A stretch of 64,000 nt of DNA from Amycolatopsis sp. WAC 01376 (GTDB lineage: Bacteria; Actinomycetota; Actinomycetes; Mycobacteriales; Pseudonocardiaceae): NCBI RefSeq assembly GCF_003947415.1, contig NZ_QHKL01000001.1, positions 868,001 to 932,000 on the forward strand, in the 5' to 3' direction. A program made the translations under genes and the position numbers. The notes under the pieces are model-generated. The model was not told the origin of the DNA and ran no database searches. It was given only the letters and a program-made list of their open reading frames with translations. This document shows, in pieces, positions 18,386 through 26,424 of this stretch. Each line of letters begins with the position of its first letter. Position 1 is the first letter of the stretch.

Positions 18386-19026
18386 GCAGCAGCGGCCTTC
18401 TGCAGCGCGCGGGTCTCCTGTTCGAGTTCGTCGACCTTGGCTTCGGGCACCGGGTGCCCGGCGGAAGCCATCCAGTTCGCCAGCATCCGGTGCCCGCCCT
18501 GGGTGAGCACGGACTCGGGGTGGAACTGGACGCCTTCGAGCGGCAGTTCGCGATGCCGCATGCCCATCACGACCCCGGACTCGGTGCGGCCTGTGATCTC
18601 GAACACGGCGTCGTCGATGGTTTCGGGCAAAACGGTCAGCGAGTGGTACCGCGTTGCGGTGAATTCCGCGGGGAGCCCGGCGAGGATCCCTTCGTCCGAA
18701 TGGTGGACTTGACTGGTCTTGCCGTGCAGCAGTTCCGGGGCGCGGTCGACGGTGGCGCCGAAGACGACACCCAGCGCCTGATGGCCGAGGCAGACACCCA
18801 GCATCGGGATCCGTTTTTCGGCGCATTCGCGGACGACGTCCATGCTCTGACCAGCACGTTCCGGGGTTCCGGGGCCGGGAGAGACGAGCACCGCGTCGAA
18901 CTGGGCGAGCTTGTCGATCTCCACCACGTCGTTACGCCAGACGGTGCAGTCGGCGCCGAGCTGGGCCAGATACTGGACCAGGTTGTAGACAAAACTGTCG
19001 TAGTTGTCGACGACGAGCACGCGCAT
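18382..19026 (-). CDS. trpG: Class I glutamine amidotransferase, anthranilate/aminodeoxychorismate synthase component II
   Basis: A 214-residue glutaminase subunit. Motifs: DNYDSFVYNLVQYL, oxyanion-hole SPGPGTP, nucleophile GVCLGHQALG (catalytic Cys) and GVQFHPES (catalytic His and Glu). It supplies ammonia to a chorismate-using partner for folate (PabA) or tryptophan (TrpG) synthesis. The partner is not in the window, so which pathway is served is unclear. The gene sits beside pknB as in Mycobacterium, where it is annotated trpG. An extended Glu/Gln/Ala tail is specific to this protein. The two ABC genes follow with overlapping codons. Confidence 0.92.
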   Translation of the reverse strand: MRVLVVDNYDSFVYNLVQYLAQLGADCTVWRNDVVEIDKLAQFDAVLVSPGPGTPERAGQSMDVVRECAEKRIPMLGVCLGHQALGVVFGATVDRAPELLHGKTSQVHHSDEGILAGLPAEFTATRYHSLTVLPETIDDAVFEITGRTESGVVMGMRHRELPLEGVQFHPESVLTQGGHRMLANWMASAGHPVPEAKVDELEQETRALQKAAAA

Positions 19027-19081
19027 GAAGCCAGCTTAGCGGCTCCCACCAGGTGGACCGTACGCCAGATCACAATGATTG

Positions 19082-19100
19082 TTAGGGCTGCCTAACTTAC
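19082..19100 (+). promoter_or_regulatory. Candidate IdeR/DtxR iron box
   Basis: TTAGGGCTGCCTAACTTAC matches 14 of 19 positions of the IdeR consensus TTAGGTTAGGCTAACCTAA, including the dyad GTTAGG-N4-CCTAAC. It ends one base before the fprA GTG start, where binding would block initiation of a leaderless or short-leader transcript. Iron control of fprA is an inference. Confidence 0.55.
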
Positions 19101-19101
19101 C

Positions 19102-20466
19102 GTGGTAGGAGTGAGCCGTTCTCTTCGTGTAGCCATCGTGGGTGCCGGTCCGGCCGGTATCTACGCAGCCGACCTGCTCGACAAGTCCTCCGACAGTGCT
19201 GGATCTGTAACGATCGACCTGTTCGAGCGCATGCCGGCGCCGTTCGGGCTGATCCGGTACGGCGTCGCGCCCGACCATCCCCGGATCAAGGGCATCGTCA
19301 CCGCCCTGCACAAGGTCCTCGACAAGCCGAACATCCGGCTGCTGGGCAACGTCGACTACGGGACCGACCTCAAACTCGACGACCTGCGCCAGTTCTACGA
19401 CGCGGTGATCTTCTCGACCGGCGCCATGGCCGACCGCGCGCTGGACATCCCCGGGATCGACCTCGACGGCAGCTACGGCGCCGCGGACTTCGTATCCTGG
19501 TACGACGGGCACCCGGACGTGCCGCGCACCTGGCCGCTGAACGCGACATCGGTCGCCGTCCTCGGCGTCGGGAACGTGGCGCTCGACGTGGCGCGGATCC
19601 TCGCGAAGACCGCGGACGAGCTGCTCAGCACCGACATCCCGGACAACGTCTACCAGGGCCTGAAGGCCAGCCCGGTCACCGACGTGCACGTGTTCGGCCG
19701 CCGTGGCCCGGCACAGGCGAAGTTCACGCCGCTGGAGCTGCGCGAACTGGACCACTCGCCGAACGTCGAGGTCATCGTCTACCCCGAGGACATCGAGTTC
19801 GACGAGGGCAGCATCGCCGCGCTGCGGGCGTCGAAGCAGATCGACATGGTCGTGAAGACGCTGCAGGAGTGGGCGATCCGCGACCAGGGTGACCGGCCGA
19901 AGCGGCTGCACCTGCACTTCCTGCACTCGCCCTGCGAGATCGTCGGCGAGGACGGCAAGGTCACCGGCCTCCGTACCGAGCGCACCGAACTGACCGGTGA
20001 CGGCAACGTTCGCGGCACCGGCGAGTTCCACGACTGGGACGTCCAGGCCGTCTACCGCGCGGTGGGTTACCTGTCGTCGCATCTGCCGGAGATCCCGTTC
20101 GACCACACCACCGGGACCGTGCCGAACCAGGCGGGCCGGGTGCTGGACATCGATGAGGACCAGGTGCCGGGCGTCTACGTGACCGGCTGGATCAAACGCG
20201 GCCCGGTCGGCCTCATCGGTCACACCAAGGGCGACGCGGCCGAAACGATCGCGAGCCTGCTGGCCGATGCCGACGCGCTGGCGGCTCCGGCCATCGAAGA
20301 CCCCGACGCGATCCTCGGTTTCCTGACCGAACGCGGCGTTCCCTTCACCACCTGGGAAGGCTGGGGCAAGCTCGACGCCCACGAGAAGGCCCTCGGCGTC
20401 CCGCATGGCCGGGAACGCGTGAAGGTCGTGGAGCGCGACGAGATGACTCGGATCTCCAGGGACTGA
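19102..20466 (+). CDS. fprA: Ferredoxin/adrenodoxin-NADP+ reductase FprA-type
   Basis: A 454-residue FAD- and NADP-dependent oxidoreductase. FAD-binding VAIVGAGPAGIYAADLL opens the protein; FGLIRYGVAPDHP and VAVLGVGNVALDVARIL (NADP site) match mycobacterial FprA and adrenodoxin reductase; GWIKRGPVGLIGHTKGDA is the conserved C-terminal stretch. It passes electrons from NADPH to ferredoxins, supporting P450s or iron metabolism. The GTG at 19102 has no Shine-Dalgarno, so the transcript may be leaderless. A GTG three codons on has its AGGAG directly abutting, which is too close. Confidence 0.93.
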   Translation: MVGVSRSLRVAIVGAGPAGIYAADLLDKSSDSAGSVTIDLFERMPAPFGLIRYGVAPDHPRIKGIVTALHKVLDKPNIRLLGNVDYGTDLKLDDLRQFYDAVIFSTGAMADRALDIPGIDLDGSYGAADFVSWYDGHPDVPRTWPLNATSVAVLGVGNVALDVARILAKTADELLSTDIPDNVYQGLKASPVTDVHVFGRRGPAQAKFTPLELRELDHSPNVEVIVYPEDIEFDEGSIAALRASKQIDMVVKTLQEWAIRDQGDRPKRLHLHFLHSPCEIVGEDGKVTGLRTERTELTGDGNVRGTGEFHDWDVQAVYRAVGYLSSHLPEIPFDHTTGTVPNQAGRVLDIDEDQVPGVYVTGWIKRGPVGLIGHTKGDAAETIASLLADADALAAPAIEDPDAILGFLTERGVPFTTWEGWGKLDAHEKALGVPHGRERVKVVERDEMTRISRD

Positions 20467-20484
20467 ACCGTTCAGCTGTCTGGC

Positions 20485-20541
20485 ATGTCAGGAAAGGGTC
20501 GTTCAGGACGAAAACTGTCCTGAACGACCCTTTCCTGACAT
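20485..20541. repeat. Perfect 25-bp inverted repeat
   Basis: Arms 20485-20509 and 20517-20541 are exact reverse complements with loop GAAAACT. Arm words include AGGAAAGGGTCG and TTCAGGAC. It lies between the convergent stops of fprA and the response regulator gene and could end transcription both ways, but neither side has a T-run. Confidence 0.93.
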
Positions 20542-20551
20542 CCGGCGGAGT

Positions 20552-21205
20552 TCAGGAGCCCAGGTAGGCCAGGACCGCGAGCACGCGGCGGTTCGTGTCG
20601 TCCGAAGCGACGATGCCGAGTTTCGCGAAGATGTTCGCGGTGTGCTTCCCCACCGCCCCTTCGCTGAAGTGCAGCCGTCCGGCGATGGCGGCGTTGGAAC
20701 AGCCTTCGGCCATCAGGCCGAGCACCTCGCGTTCGCGTGGGGTCAGCGCCGCGAGGGGGTCGGATGCGTTGCCGGCCACCAGTTTCGCGATCACTTCGGG
20801 GTCCATCGCGGTCCCGCCGCCCGCCACGCGCCGCACCGCGTCGATGAACTGGTCCGCGTTGAAGACCCGGTCCTTCAACAGGTAGCCGATCGCGCCGGCG
20901 CCGTCGGCCAGCAGTTCCCTGGCGTAGAGCTGCTCGACGTGTTGTGACAGCACGAGAATCGGCAGTCCGGGGATGTCGCGCCGCACCGCCAGCGAAACCT
21001 GGAGGCCCTCGTCGGTGAGCGTCGGCGGCATCCGGACGTCGACGACGGAAACGTCCGGCCGGTGCGTGCGCAGCGCGTGCTCCAGTTCCGGCCCGGTCCC
21101 GACCGCCTCGACGACGTCGAAACCGTGCGCGGTCAGCAAATGCGTCAGGCCGTCTCGGAGGAGGTACTGGTCCTCGGCGACGACGCATCGGGGTCGAGCT
21201 GGCAC
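20552..21205 (-). CDS. NarL/FixJ-family response regulator
   Basis: Predicted 217 residues. The receiver domain has the acidic pair (VVAEDQYLLRDG), phospho-acceptor Asp in VSVVDVRMPP, and the Lys of GYLLKDRV. A LuxR-type helix-turn-helix follows (LTPREREVLGLMAEGCSNAAIA, VGKHTANIFAKLGI). The GTG start at 21205 (VPARPRCVVAED) lies inside the 3' end of the histidine kinase gene, so the two overlap by 61 bp. It is the output regulator of that kinase; targets are unknown, with the ABC exporter next door an obvious candidate. Confidence 0.92.
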   Translation of the reverse strand: MPARPRCVVAEDQYLLRDGLTHLLTAHGFDVVEAVGTGPELEHALRTHRPDVSVVDVRMPPTLTDEGLQVSLAVRRDIPGLPILVLSQHVEQLYARELLADGAGAIGYLLKDRVFNADQFIDAVRRVAGGGTAMDPEVIAKLVAGNASDPLAALTPREREVLGLMAEGCSNAAIAGRLHFSEGAVGKHTANIFAKLGIVASDDTNRRVLAVLAYLGS

Positions 21206-22995
21206 GGGATCTCCATGGTCGCCTTCGTCGGCCCGCCGGGCGGGCTGGTCAGAGCAAAAGTACCGTCGAACGGGCCCAGCCTGCGTTCGATCCCGCGGAT
21301 CCCGCTTCCCCGGGCCGCGTTCGCGCCGCCCTTGCCGTCGTCGGTCACCTCGATCCGCAGCAGACCGTCTTCGTAGCCCAGTTCGATCGACACTCGCCGC
21401 GCCTCGCCGTGTTTCGCGGCGTTGCCCAGCAACTCGCTGACCGCGAAGTACGCGCACGCCTCGGCGGGCTGCTCCAGCCGGGGCAGGACGCCGTTCACCG
21501 AAGCCCGCATCGGACTGTCCAGCGCCATTGCCCGCACCGCGTCACCGAGACCCCGCTCGGACAACACCGGCGGGTGAATCCCGCGCACCAGCAGCCGCAA
21601 CTCGGTCAGCGTCTCGGACGACGTCTGCCGGAGCTCGGCGGCCAGCCGTTTCGCCGCGGCCGGATCGCTGTCGATCAGCGCTTCGACCGCTCCCAGCTTC
21701 ATCCCCAGCGCGACCAGCCGCGACTGGACCCCGTCGTGCAGGTCCCGCTCGATGCGCCGGAGCTCGGCGGCCTGCGCGACCGACGCGTCGGTCCGCGTCT
21801 GCTTCAGCCGTTCGACGCGCTGCGCCAGCCGCGAAGCCTCTGTCGGCCCCAGCAGCAGCTTCGCGAAGCGCGCTCCTTGACGGGCGAGCCACGGCGTCGC
21901 GATCAGCCCGGCGACGAAGGCCGCCACCGCGACGGGAGTCAGGGCGAGCGCTTGCCCGTGCGTGGTCGCCTCGGGCAAGCCGACCATCGAAAACCAGTTC
22001 GTGGTCGACCACGAGATGCCCGTCCACTGGCCGATCGGCCGCCAGACCCACAGTGCCAGCACGCCCCAGAAGCCGAAGAACACCAGTGCCGCCGTCGGCA
22101 CCACCATCAGCAGCAGCACCACGGAGTTGGCCACCGCGGCCGCCAGGTCGCGCCAGGTCGCGCGGTCGGAGATCGCCCAGCGGAAGCGCGCCAGCCGCGC
22201 CGGCCACCACGGCGTGTCGTACAGCTGCCGTCCGTGCTGGTACATCCCGTCCGCACGGGGGACGGGGAACGGCGGCTCCGGCAGGTATGGGCGGTCGATC
22301 CGCACGCCGGTCCAGTTCTTGGCCTCGCGGCGCAGGGTGTCGGTCACCGTACGACCGGCGACGACCATCGTCGGGAACAGCGGCGACGGCCAGACCAGGG
22401 CGAACAGCGTCGGGAACACCATCCCGAGTTGTGCGGCCGAAAGCGCGAACAGGCCCAGCTGGAACCCCAGCGCCTTCAACCTGCCCTTGACCCAGCCGTC
22501 ACGGTCGCGGGCCGGGCGGGGTCCGAGCCACCAGCGCGTCCACTTCCCGTACAGCCGGAGCGCGCGCGGCCCGGCCACCAGGACCGCGGGCACGAGCAGC
22601 AAGCCCGCGAGCGGATTCCACAGCTGCCAGCCGAGATCGCGGCCGGTCGCCGGATCGTCGGAAATCCACTCGAACCGTTTGGTCCACCGGATGAACCAGG
22701 ACCGCTTGAACAGGCTGTTCCCTTCGCGGTACCAGCCGTCGCGCTCGCGTTCCGGCTCCGGCGGCGCCGGCCGATAGGGCGGCTCGACCTCGATCCCGCA
22801 CCAGCGCCCGGACAGTCGCCGGGTGAGCGCGGCGCGCGGACGCGTCCCTTCGAGCGCCAGCGTGTAGGCGAAGACCAGGCCGACACAGAGCAGGCAGAAA
22901 CCCACCAGTTCGAGCAGCAGGTCCAGCCAGCTCACCAGCGCCAAGGCCGCGAGCACGAAGCCCCGGCGCACTGAGGTGAGGTGGGTGCGGATCAT
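21145..22995 (-). CDS. Membrane sensor histidine kinase (HisKA_3 type)
   Basis: A 616-residue kinase. The first 380 residues contain several hydrophobic helices arranged in two similar halves, each with a tryptophan-rich motif (FIRWTKRFEW and PARLARFRW), which suggests an internal duplication of the sensor. The dimerisation/phospho-acceptor motif is RIERDLHDGVQSRLVALGM, and the ATPase domain shows AVSELLGNAAKHG and GSGIRGIERRL. It signals to the overlapping response regulator. It is divergent from the ABC exporter genes at 23128, which sit 132 bp away. Confidence 0.88.
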   Translation of the reverse strand: MIRTHLTSVRRGFVLAALALVSWLDLLLELVGFCLLCVGLVFAYTLALEGTRPRAALTRRLSGRWCGIEVEPPYRPAPPEPERERDGWYREGNSLFKRSWFIRWTKRFEWISDDPATGRDLGWQLWNPLAGLLLVPAVLVAGPRALRLYGKWTRWWLGPRPARDRDGWVKGRLKALGFQLGLFALSAAQLGMVFPTLFALVWPSPLFPTMVVAGRTVTDTLRREAKNWTGVRIDRPYLPEPPFPVPRADGMYQHGRQLYDTPWWPARLARFRWAISDRATWRDLAAAVANSVVLLLMVVPTAALVFFGFWGVLALWVWRPIGQWTGISWSTTNWFSMVGLPEATTHGQALALTPVAVAAFVAGLIATPWLARQGARFAKLLLGPTEASRLAQRVERLKQTRTDASVAQAAELRRIERDLHDGVQSRLVALGMKLGAVEALIDSDPAAAKRLAAELRQTSSETLTELRLLVRGIHPPVLSERGLGDAVRAMALDSPMRASVNGVLPRLEQPAEACAYFAVSELLGNAAKHGEARRVSIELGYEDGLLRIEVTDDGKGGANAARGSGIRGIERRLGPFDGTFALTSPPGGPTKATMEIPCQLDPDASSPRTSTSSETA

Positions 22996-23127
22996 GCGAC
23001 GAAGTCTTCCCCACCATCCCGGCAGGCACAGTGACCGCAGGCCCCCGATCAGGGTGGGCCCAGCCCCACCCCAGGTGTGGGTTCAGCGCCATTCTGGCCA
23101 AGTCCCTTGCGCCATAACGTTTTTCGC

Positions 23128-23838
23128 ATGCCACTCATCGAAGTCACCAACCTCCGCAAGACGTACGGGGGGCGCGTCGCGGTCGACGACGTTTCGTTCC
23201 ACGTGGAACAGGGCGAGATCTTCGGGATCCTCGGGACCAACGGCGCGGGCAAGACCACCACCGTCGAATGCCTCCAGGGACTGCGCTCGCCGGACTCCGG
23301 CACCATGTCGGTCCTCGGCCTCGACCCAGGCAAGGACCACGGCGCCCTCCGGCAGCGCCTCGGCTCGCAGCTCCAGGAAAGCAGCCTTCCGGACAAGATC
23401 AAGGTCCATGAGGCGCTCGACCTCTACGCGTCCTTCTACGCGAACCCCGCCGACACCGGCGACCTGCTCGCGAAACTCGGTCTCACCGAGCAGCGGAACC
23501 AGTACTTCGGCAAGCTTTCCGGCGGCCAGAAGCAGCGCGTTTCGATCGCGCTCGCGCTGGTCGGCCGCCCCGAGGTCGCCGTCCTCGACGAGCTGACCAC
23601 CGGTCTGGATCCGCATGCCCGCCGCGACACCTGGAAGCTCGTCGAGACCGTACGCGACACCGGCGTCACCGTCCTTCTCGTCACGCACTTCATGGACGAG
23701 GCCGAGCGCCTTTGCGACCGCCTCGCGATCTTCGACGCCGGGCGCGTGGTCGCCACCGGCACCCCCGGCGAACTCCGTGACCGCGCCGGTAAATCCACTT
23801 TGGACGAAGCCTTCGTGTCCCTGACCGGCCGCGACTGA
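23128..23838 (+). CDS. ABC transporter ATP-binding protein, DrrA-like
   Basis: A 236-residue ATPase starting MPLIEVTNLRKTYGG. Walker A is GTNGAGKTT, the signature KLSGGQKQRVSIALAL, Walker B VAVLDELTTGLDP (Glu shifted to the residue after Asp, with L where Pro is usual) and the switch His LVTHFMDEAE. It resembles the daunorubicin-resistance DrrA class of ABC-2 exporters. The permease gene follows 15 bp later, forming a two-gene operon. A GTTCCACGTGGAAC parS-like palindrome lies within the coding sequence at 23196. Confidence 0.92.
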   Translation: MPLIEVTNLRKTYGGRVAVDDVSFHVEQGEIFGILGTNGAGKTTTVECLQGLRSPDSGTMSVLGLDPGKDHGALRQRLGSQLQESSLPDKIKVHEALDLYASFYANPADTGDLLAKLGLTEQRNQYFGKLSGGQKQRVSIALALVGRPEVAVLDELTTGLDPHARRDTWKLVETVRDTGVTVLLVTHFMDEAERLCDRLAIFDAGRVVATGTPGELRDRAGKSTLDEAFVSLTGRD

Positions 23839-23853
23839 TCGAGGAGACGAAAA

Positions 23854-24588
23854 ATGAACACCCTCGCCAAGATCACTCTCACCGAAACGAAACTCGCCCT
23901 CCGCACGCCGGGCTTCGTCATCGGCGGCCTCGTGCTGCCGACGGCCATCACGGCCGTGCTCGGGGTGATCCCCGGCATTCGCGCGGAAAGCGGAACAGCG
24001 ACGGGCATGCGCTTCCTCGACGCCTGGGTCCCGTCGATGATCGTGCTCACCATGGCCATGATGGGCCTGCAATCGATCCCCGGGATCATCGCGTCGTACC
24101 GCGAGCAGGGCATCCTCCGCCGCTACGCCACCACGCCGGTGCATCCGGTCCAGCTGCTGGTGGCACAGCTGATCATCAACGTCACCGTGACGATCGGCGG
24201 TGTCGGCATCCTCCTGGTGACGGCCGGCGTCGTCTTCGACGTCCCCAGCCCGCGGCACCCGCTCGGCTTCCTGCTGACGTTCGTCCTCGGCACGATCGCG
24301 ATCTTCGGTCTCGGCCTGATCGCCGCGGCGGTCGCCAAGACCAGCCGGGCGGCGGGAGGGATCGCGATGATCGCCTACATCCCGGTCATGTTCCTCGGCG
24401 GCGTCTGGCTGCCGCGTCCGTTGCTTCCGGAGGCCATCCGGGACATCGGCGCGTACATCCCGCCGGGCGTCAAAGCCCTCGAAGACGCCTGGACCGGCGC
24501 GGGCGCCCAGCCGCTGCAACTCGCCGTTCTGGCGGCTTTCGCGGTGGGCAGTTGTGTCGTGGCGGCGAAGCTCTTTCGCTGGGAGTGA
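23854..24588 (+). CDS. ABC-2 type transporter permease, DrrB-like
   Basis: A 244-residue membrane subunit with six predicted helices. The start has a good ribosome site (GAGGAGACGAAAA before ATG). The stretch IASYREQGILRRYATTPVHP is the cytoplasmic coupling region typical of ABC2_membrane proteins, and MIAYIPVMFLGGVWLP and EAIRDIGAYIPPGVKALEDAW match the family C-terminal part. With the ATPase upstream it would form a drug or lipid exporter, possibly under control of the divergently encoded two-component pair. Confidence 0.9.
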   Translation: MNTLAKITLTETKLALRTPGFVIGGLVLPTAITAVLGVIPGIRAESGTATGMRFLDAWVPSMIVLTMAMMGLQSIPGIIASYREQGILRRYATTPVHPVQLLVAQLIINVTVTIGGVGILLVTAGVVFDVPSPRHPLGFLLTFVLGTIAIFGLGLIAAAVAKTSRAAGGIAMIAYIPVMFLGGVWLPRPLLPEAIRDIGAYIPPGVKALEDAWTGAGAQPLQLAVLAAFAVGSCVVAAKLFRWE

Positions 24589-24698
24589 CGACGGCTTCCG
24601 CCAAAGTGGTGATGATGATCGTTTTCTCTTGTGGCTTGGCCCGCGGGTGAGTAGTCAGGAAGGAGGCCCACGTTCACTGTGTCTCCCTCGGAGGTTCG

Positions 24699-25091
24699 AT
24701 GTCTCTGGATGTATCGCCCGCGCTGCTGGAGAAGGCCGAGCGCGGGGAGGTCTCCGACGCCGAATTCGTCACCTGTGTCCGGGAATCCCTGCCGTACGCC
24801 TGGACCGTGATCACCGGTGTCATCGCGGAGGCCGATGGCGCGGCCGACGGGTTCGCCGACAACGAGACGCCGCCGCCGAGCGAGGCCGAACGCGGGCAGC
24901 TGCTGCGGGCGCTGGCCTCGGACTCCATCCGCGGCGGGCTGGAACGGCACTTCGGTGTCAAGCTGGCGTTCCAGAACTGCCACCGGGTCGCCGCGTTCAA
25001 ACCGTCCCAAGTGGACAGTGACCGCTACCGCGCGTTCGTCTCGGTGCGCGGGCAACTGCTGAACCAGAGCCCGGAACTGCGTGACTGCTGA
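24699..25091 (+). CDS. SCO5389-family conserved protein
   Basis: A 130-residue cytoplasmic protein of unknown function, recognised by near-identical stretches in streptomycete SCO5389: MSLDVSPALLEKAERGEV at the start and HFGVKLAFQNCHRVAAF plus GQLLNQSPELRDC at the end. The start has GGAGGTTCG upstream. It contains few charged clusters and no signal or membrane segment. The family is restricted to actinobacteria as far as I know; its strong conservation suggests a binding or structural role. It converges tail to tail with the LLM gene, only 3 bp apart. Confidence 0.82.
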   Translation: MSLDVSPALLEKAERGEVSDAEFVTCVRESLPYAWTVITGVIAEADGAADGFADNETPPPSEAERGQLLRALASDSIRGGLERHFGVKLAFQNCHRVAAFKPSQVDSDRYRAFVSVRGQLLNQSPELRDC

Positions 25092-25094
25092 CGC

Positions 25095-26066
25095 TTAACG
25101 CAGCGCGGGCAGCACTTCGGCGCCGATCCGCGCGATGTTCTCGAGCGTTCCCTCCGGCGTACCGGACGCTTCCACCATCATGATCACGTGGGAGACCCCG
25201 GTACGCCGGATGCTCGTTCCCAGCCGGTCGACGCAGTACTCCACGCCGCCGATCGGGTGCATCTCGCACAGTTTGTCGGTGTAGGACACCGGATCCTTGT
25301 CCAGGCCGCGTTTGCCGTCGAGGTACACGTGCCCGGCGAAGCCCTCCTTCAGGGACCCCGGCAACGCGGACCGCACGACGTCCAGCGCGTCGTCCCCGAC
25401 CTGGCACATCACCGTCGAGACGTGCTCGGCGGCCGAATCCCCGTACGCGGCAAGGGTTTCGATCTTGACGTCGTCGGCGGCGTGCAGGCCGAGCAACATC
25501 GGCAGCCCGCGATCGGCGGCGAGCCGGACGGCACGCGATCCGGCGTCCCCGCAGGCCACCACCATGCGCGGCGCCCGCTCGGGCCGCGGCACCATCGGCA
25601 CCTCACGGAACCTGAAGTGGTCGCCGCCGGCCGCGACGGTCTCCGACGTCATCGCCGCGAGCAACAGGTCGAGGCTCTCTTCGAAGCCCGTTTCGTAGCG
25701 GGACGCGCCGGTGCCGAAGACCTCGAGGTCCTGCCACGGCCCGCCCCTGCCGACGCCGATCCGCAGCCGTCCGCCGGAAACCGCGTCGAGCAGCGACCAC
25801 TGTTCGGCGAGCGCCACCGGATGCGCGATCGACAGCACGCTCACCGCGGTGCCGACCGCGATCCGCTCGGTGCGGCCGAGGACGTGCGCGGCGAGGGTGA
25901 TCGCGGACGGGCAGACGCCGTACGGCATGAAGTGGTGCTCGGCGAACCACACGTCGTCGAATCCGGCCCGCTCGGCGGCGATGGCGGCGTCGACCGACCG
26001 GCGCAGGACATCGGCGTCCTCCTGCCCGGGAAACCGCCCGGAGACAAGAAAAACCCCAAACCGCAC
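25095..26066 (-). CDS. LLM-class (luciferase-like) flavin oxidoreductase
   Basis: A 323-residue TIM-barrel flavin enzyme of the bacterial luciferase-like family. The N-terminal barrel strands MRFGVFLVSG, DDVWFAEHHF and RIAVGTAVSVLSIAHPVALAE, and GGRLRIGVGRGGP with FEESLDLLLA, match LLM monooxygenases. The cofactor (FMN or F420) cannot be decided. It starts at GTG 26066. The first copy of the three-copy structured element lies 40 bp upstream of the start, between this gene and the small membrane gene. Confidence 0.87.
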   Translation of the reverse strand: MRFGVFLVSGRFPGQEDADVLRRSVDAAIAAERAGFDDVWFAEHHFMPYGVCPSAITLAAHVLGRTERIAVGTAVSVLSIAHPVALAEQWSLLDAVSGGRLRIGVGRGGPWQDLEVFGTGASRYETGFEESLDLLLAAMTSETVAAGGDHFRFREVPMVPRPERAPRMVVACGDAGSRAVRLAADRGLPMLLGLHAADDVKIETLAAYGDSAAEHVSTVMCQVGDDALDVVRSALPGSLKEGFAGHVYLDGKRGLDKDPVSYTDKLCEMHPIGGVEYCVDRLGTSIRRTGVSHVIMMVEASGTPEGTLENIARIGAEVLPALR

Positions 26067-26106
26067 TGCCGCCCCCTACCTGAACGCAACTCGAACTCAG
26101 CCCAAC

Positions 26107-26274
26107 GGTCTCCCAAAGGGCGCTCTGCGCCCGACGGAGACTTCACCGTCGAGCGCCCTCTCTTGGGCCGAAGGCCCACGGAAATCTTTTGCAGGGCGCC
26201 TACACGCCTCCGCGAGTCACCTACGGTCGAGCGCCCTGCGAAATATTTCCGTCAGCGCTCGACAGATATCACTG
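26107..26274 (-). repeat. Structured dispersed element, copy 1
   Basis: One of three related elements (others at 31602 and 54257). Forward-strand layout: hairpin 26108-26141 (GTCTCC/GGAGAC plus GGGCGC/GCGCCC), outer stem GTCGAGCGC (26148) pairing with GCGCTCGAC (26255), and within it the hairpin TGGGCCGAAGGCCCA (26164) and a long hairpin with arms 26178-26200 and 26231-26252. The minus-strand gene upstream takes its last codon and stop (CAG TGA) from the element edge. The long-hairpin arms differ from copies 2 and 3 yet still pair. Confidence 0.85.
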
Positions 26275-26424
26275 GACGCTCACTTCGTTGAACCACAGGC
26301 GGGGCTCCAGCCAGGGGAAGACGACGAACATCAGCAGCGCCACGACCCCGAGAGCCAGTACGACCGCCGTCGCGAGCTTCACCGCGAAGGGGCCCGGCAG
26401 TTTGCGCCAGATCCAGCCGTACAT
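26269..26424 (-). CDS. Small membrane protein coupled to sortase
   Basis: A 51-residue protein, MYGWIWRKLPGPF at the start and WFNEVSVQ at the end. A single transmembrane helix spans about residues 16-39 (VKLATAVVLALGVVALLMFV), preceded by basic residues, so the N-terminus should be cytoplasmic with a short acidic/aromatic extracellular tail. Its ATG overlaps the sortase stop codon (TGATG), which implies translational coupling and a role alongside the sortase. I do not recognise a named family. The final Gln codon and stop lie in the edge of the structured repeat. Confidence 0.8.
   Translation of the reverse strand: MYGWIWRKLPGPFAVKLATAVVLALGVVALLMFVVFPWLEPRLWFNEVSVQ

Noticed and set aside
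26107..26274. Riboswitch for the LLM oxidoreductase gene
   Set aside because: The element does lie upstream of that start, but the other two copies are not followed by a co-directional gene start, so a leader riboswitch does not fit the family.
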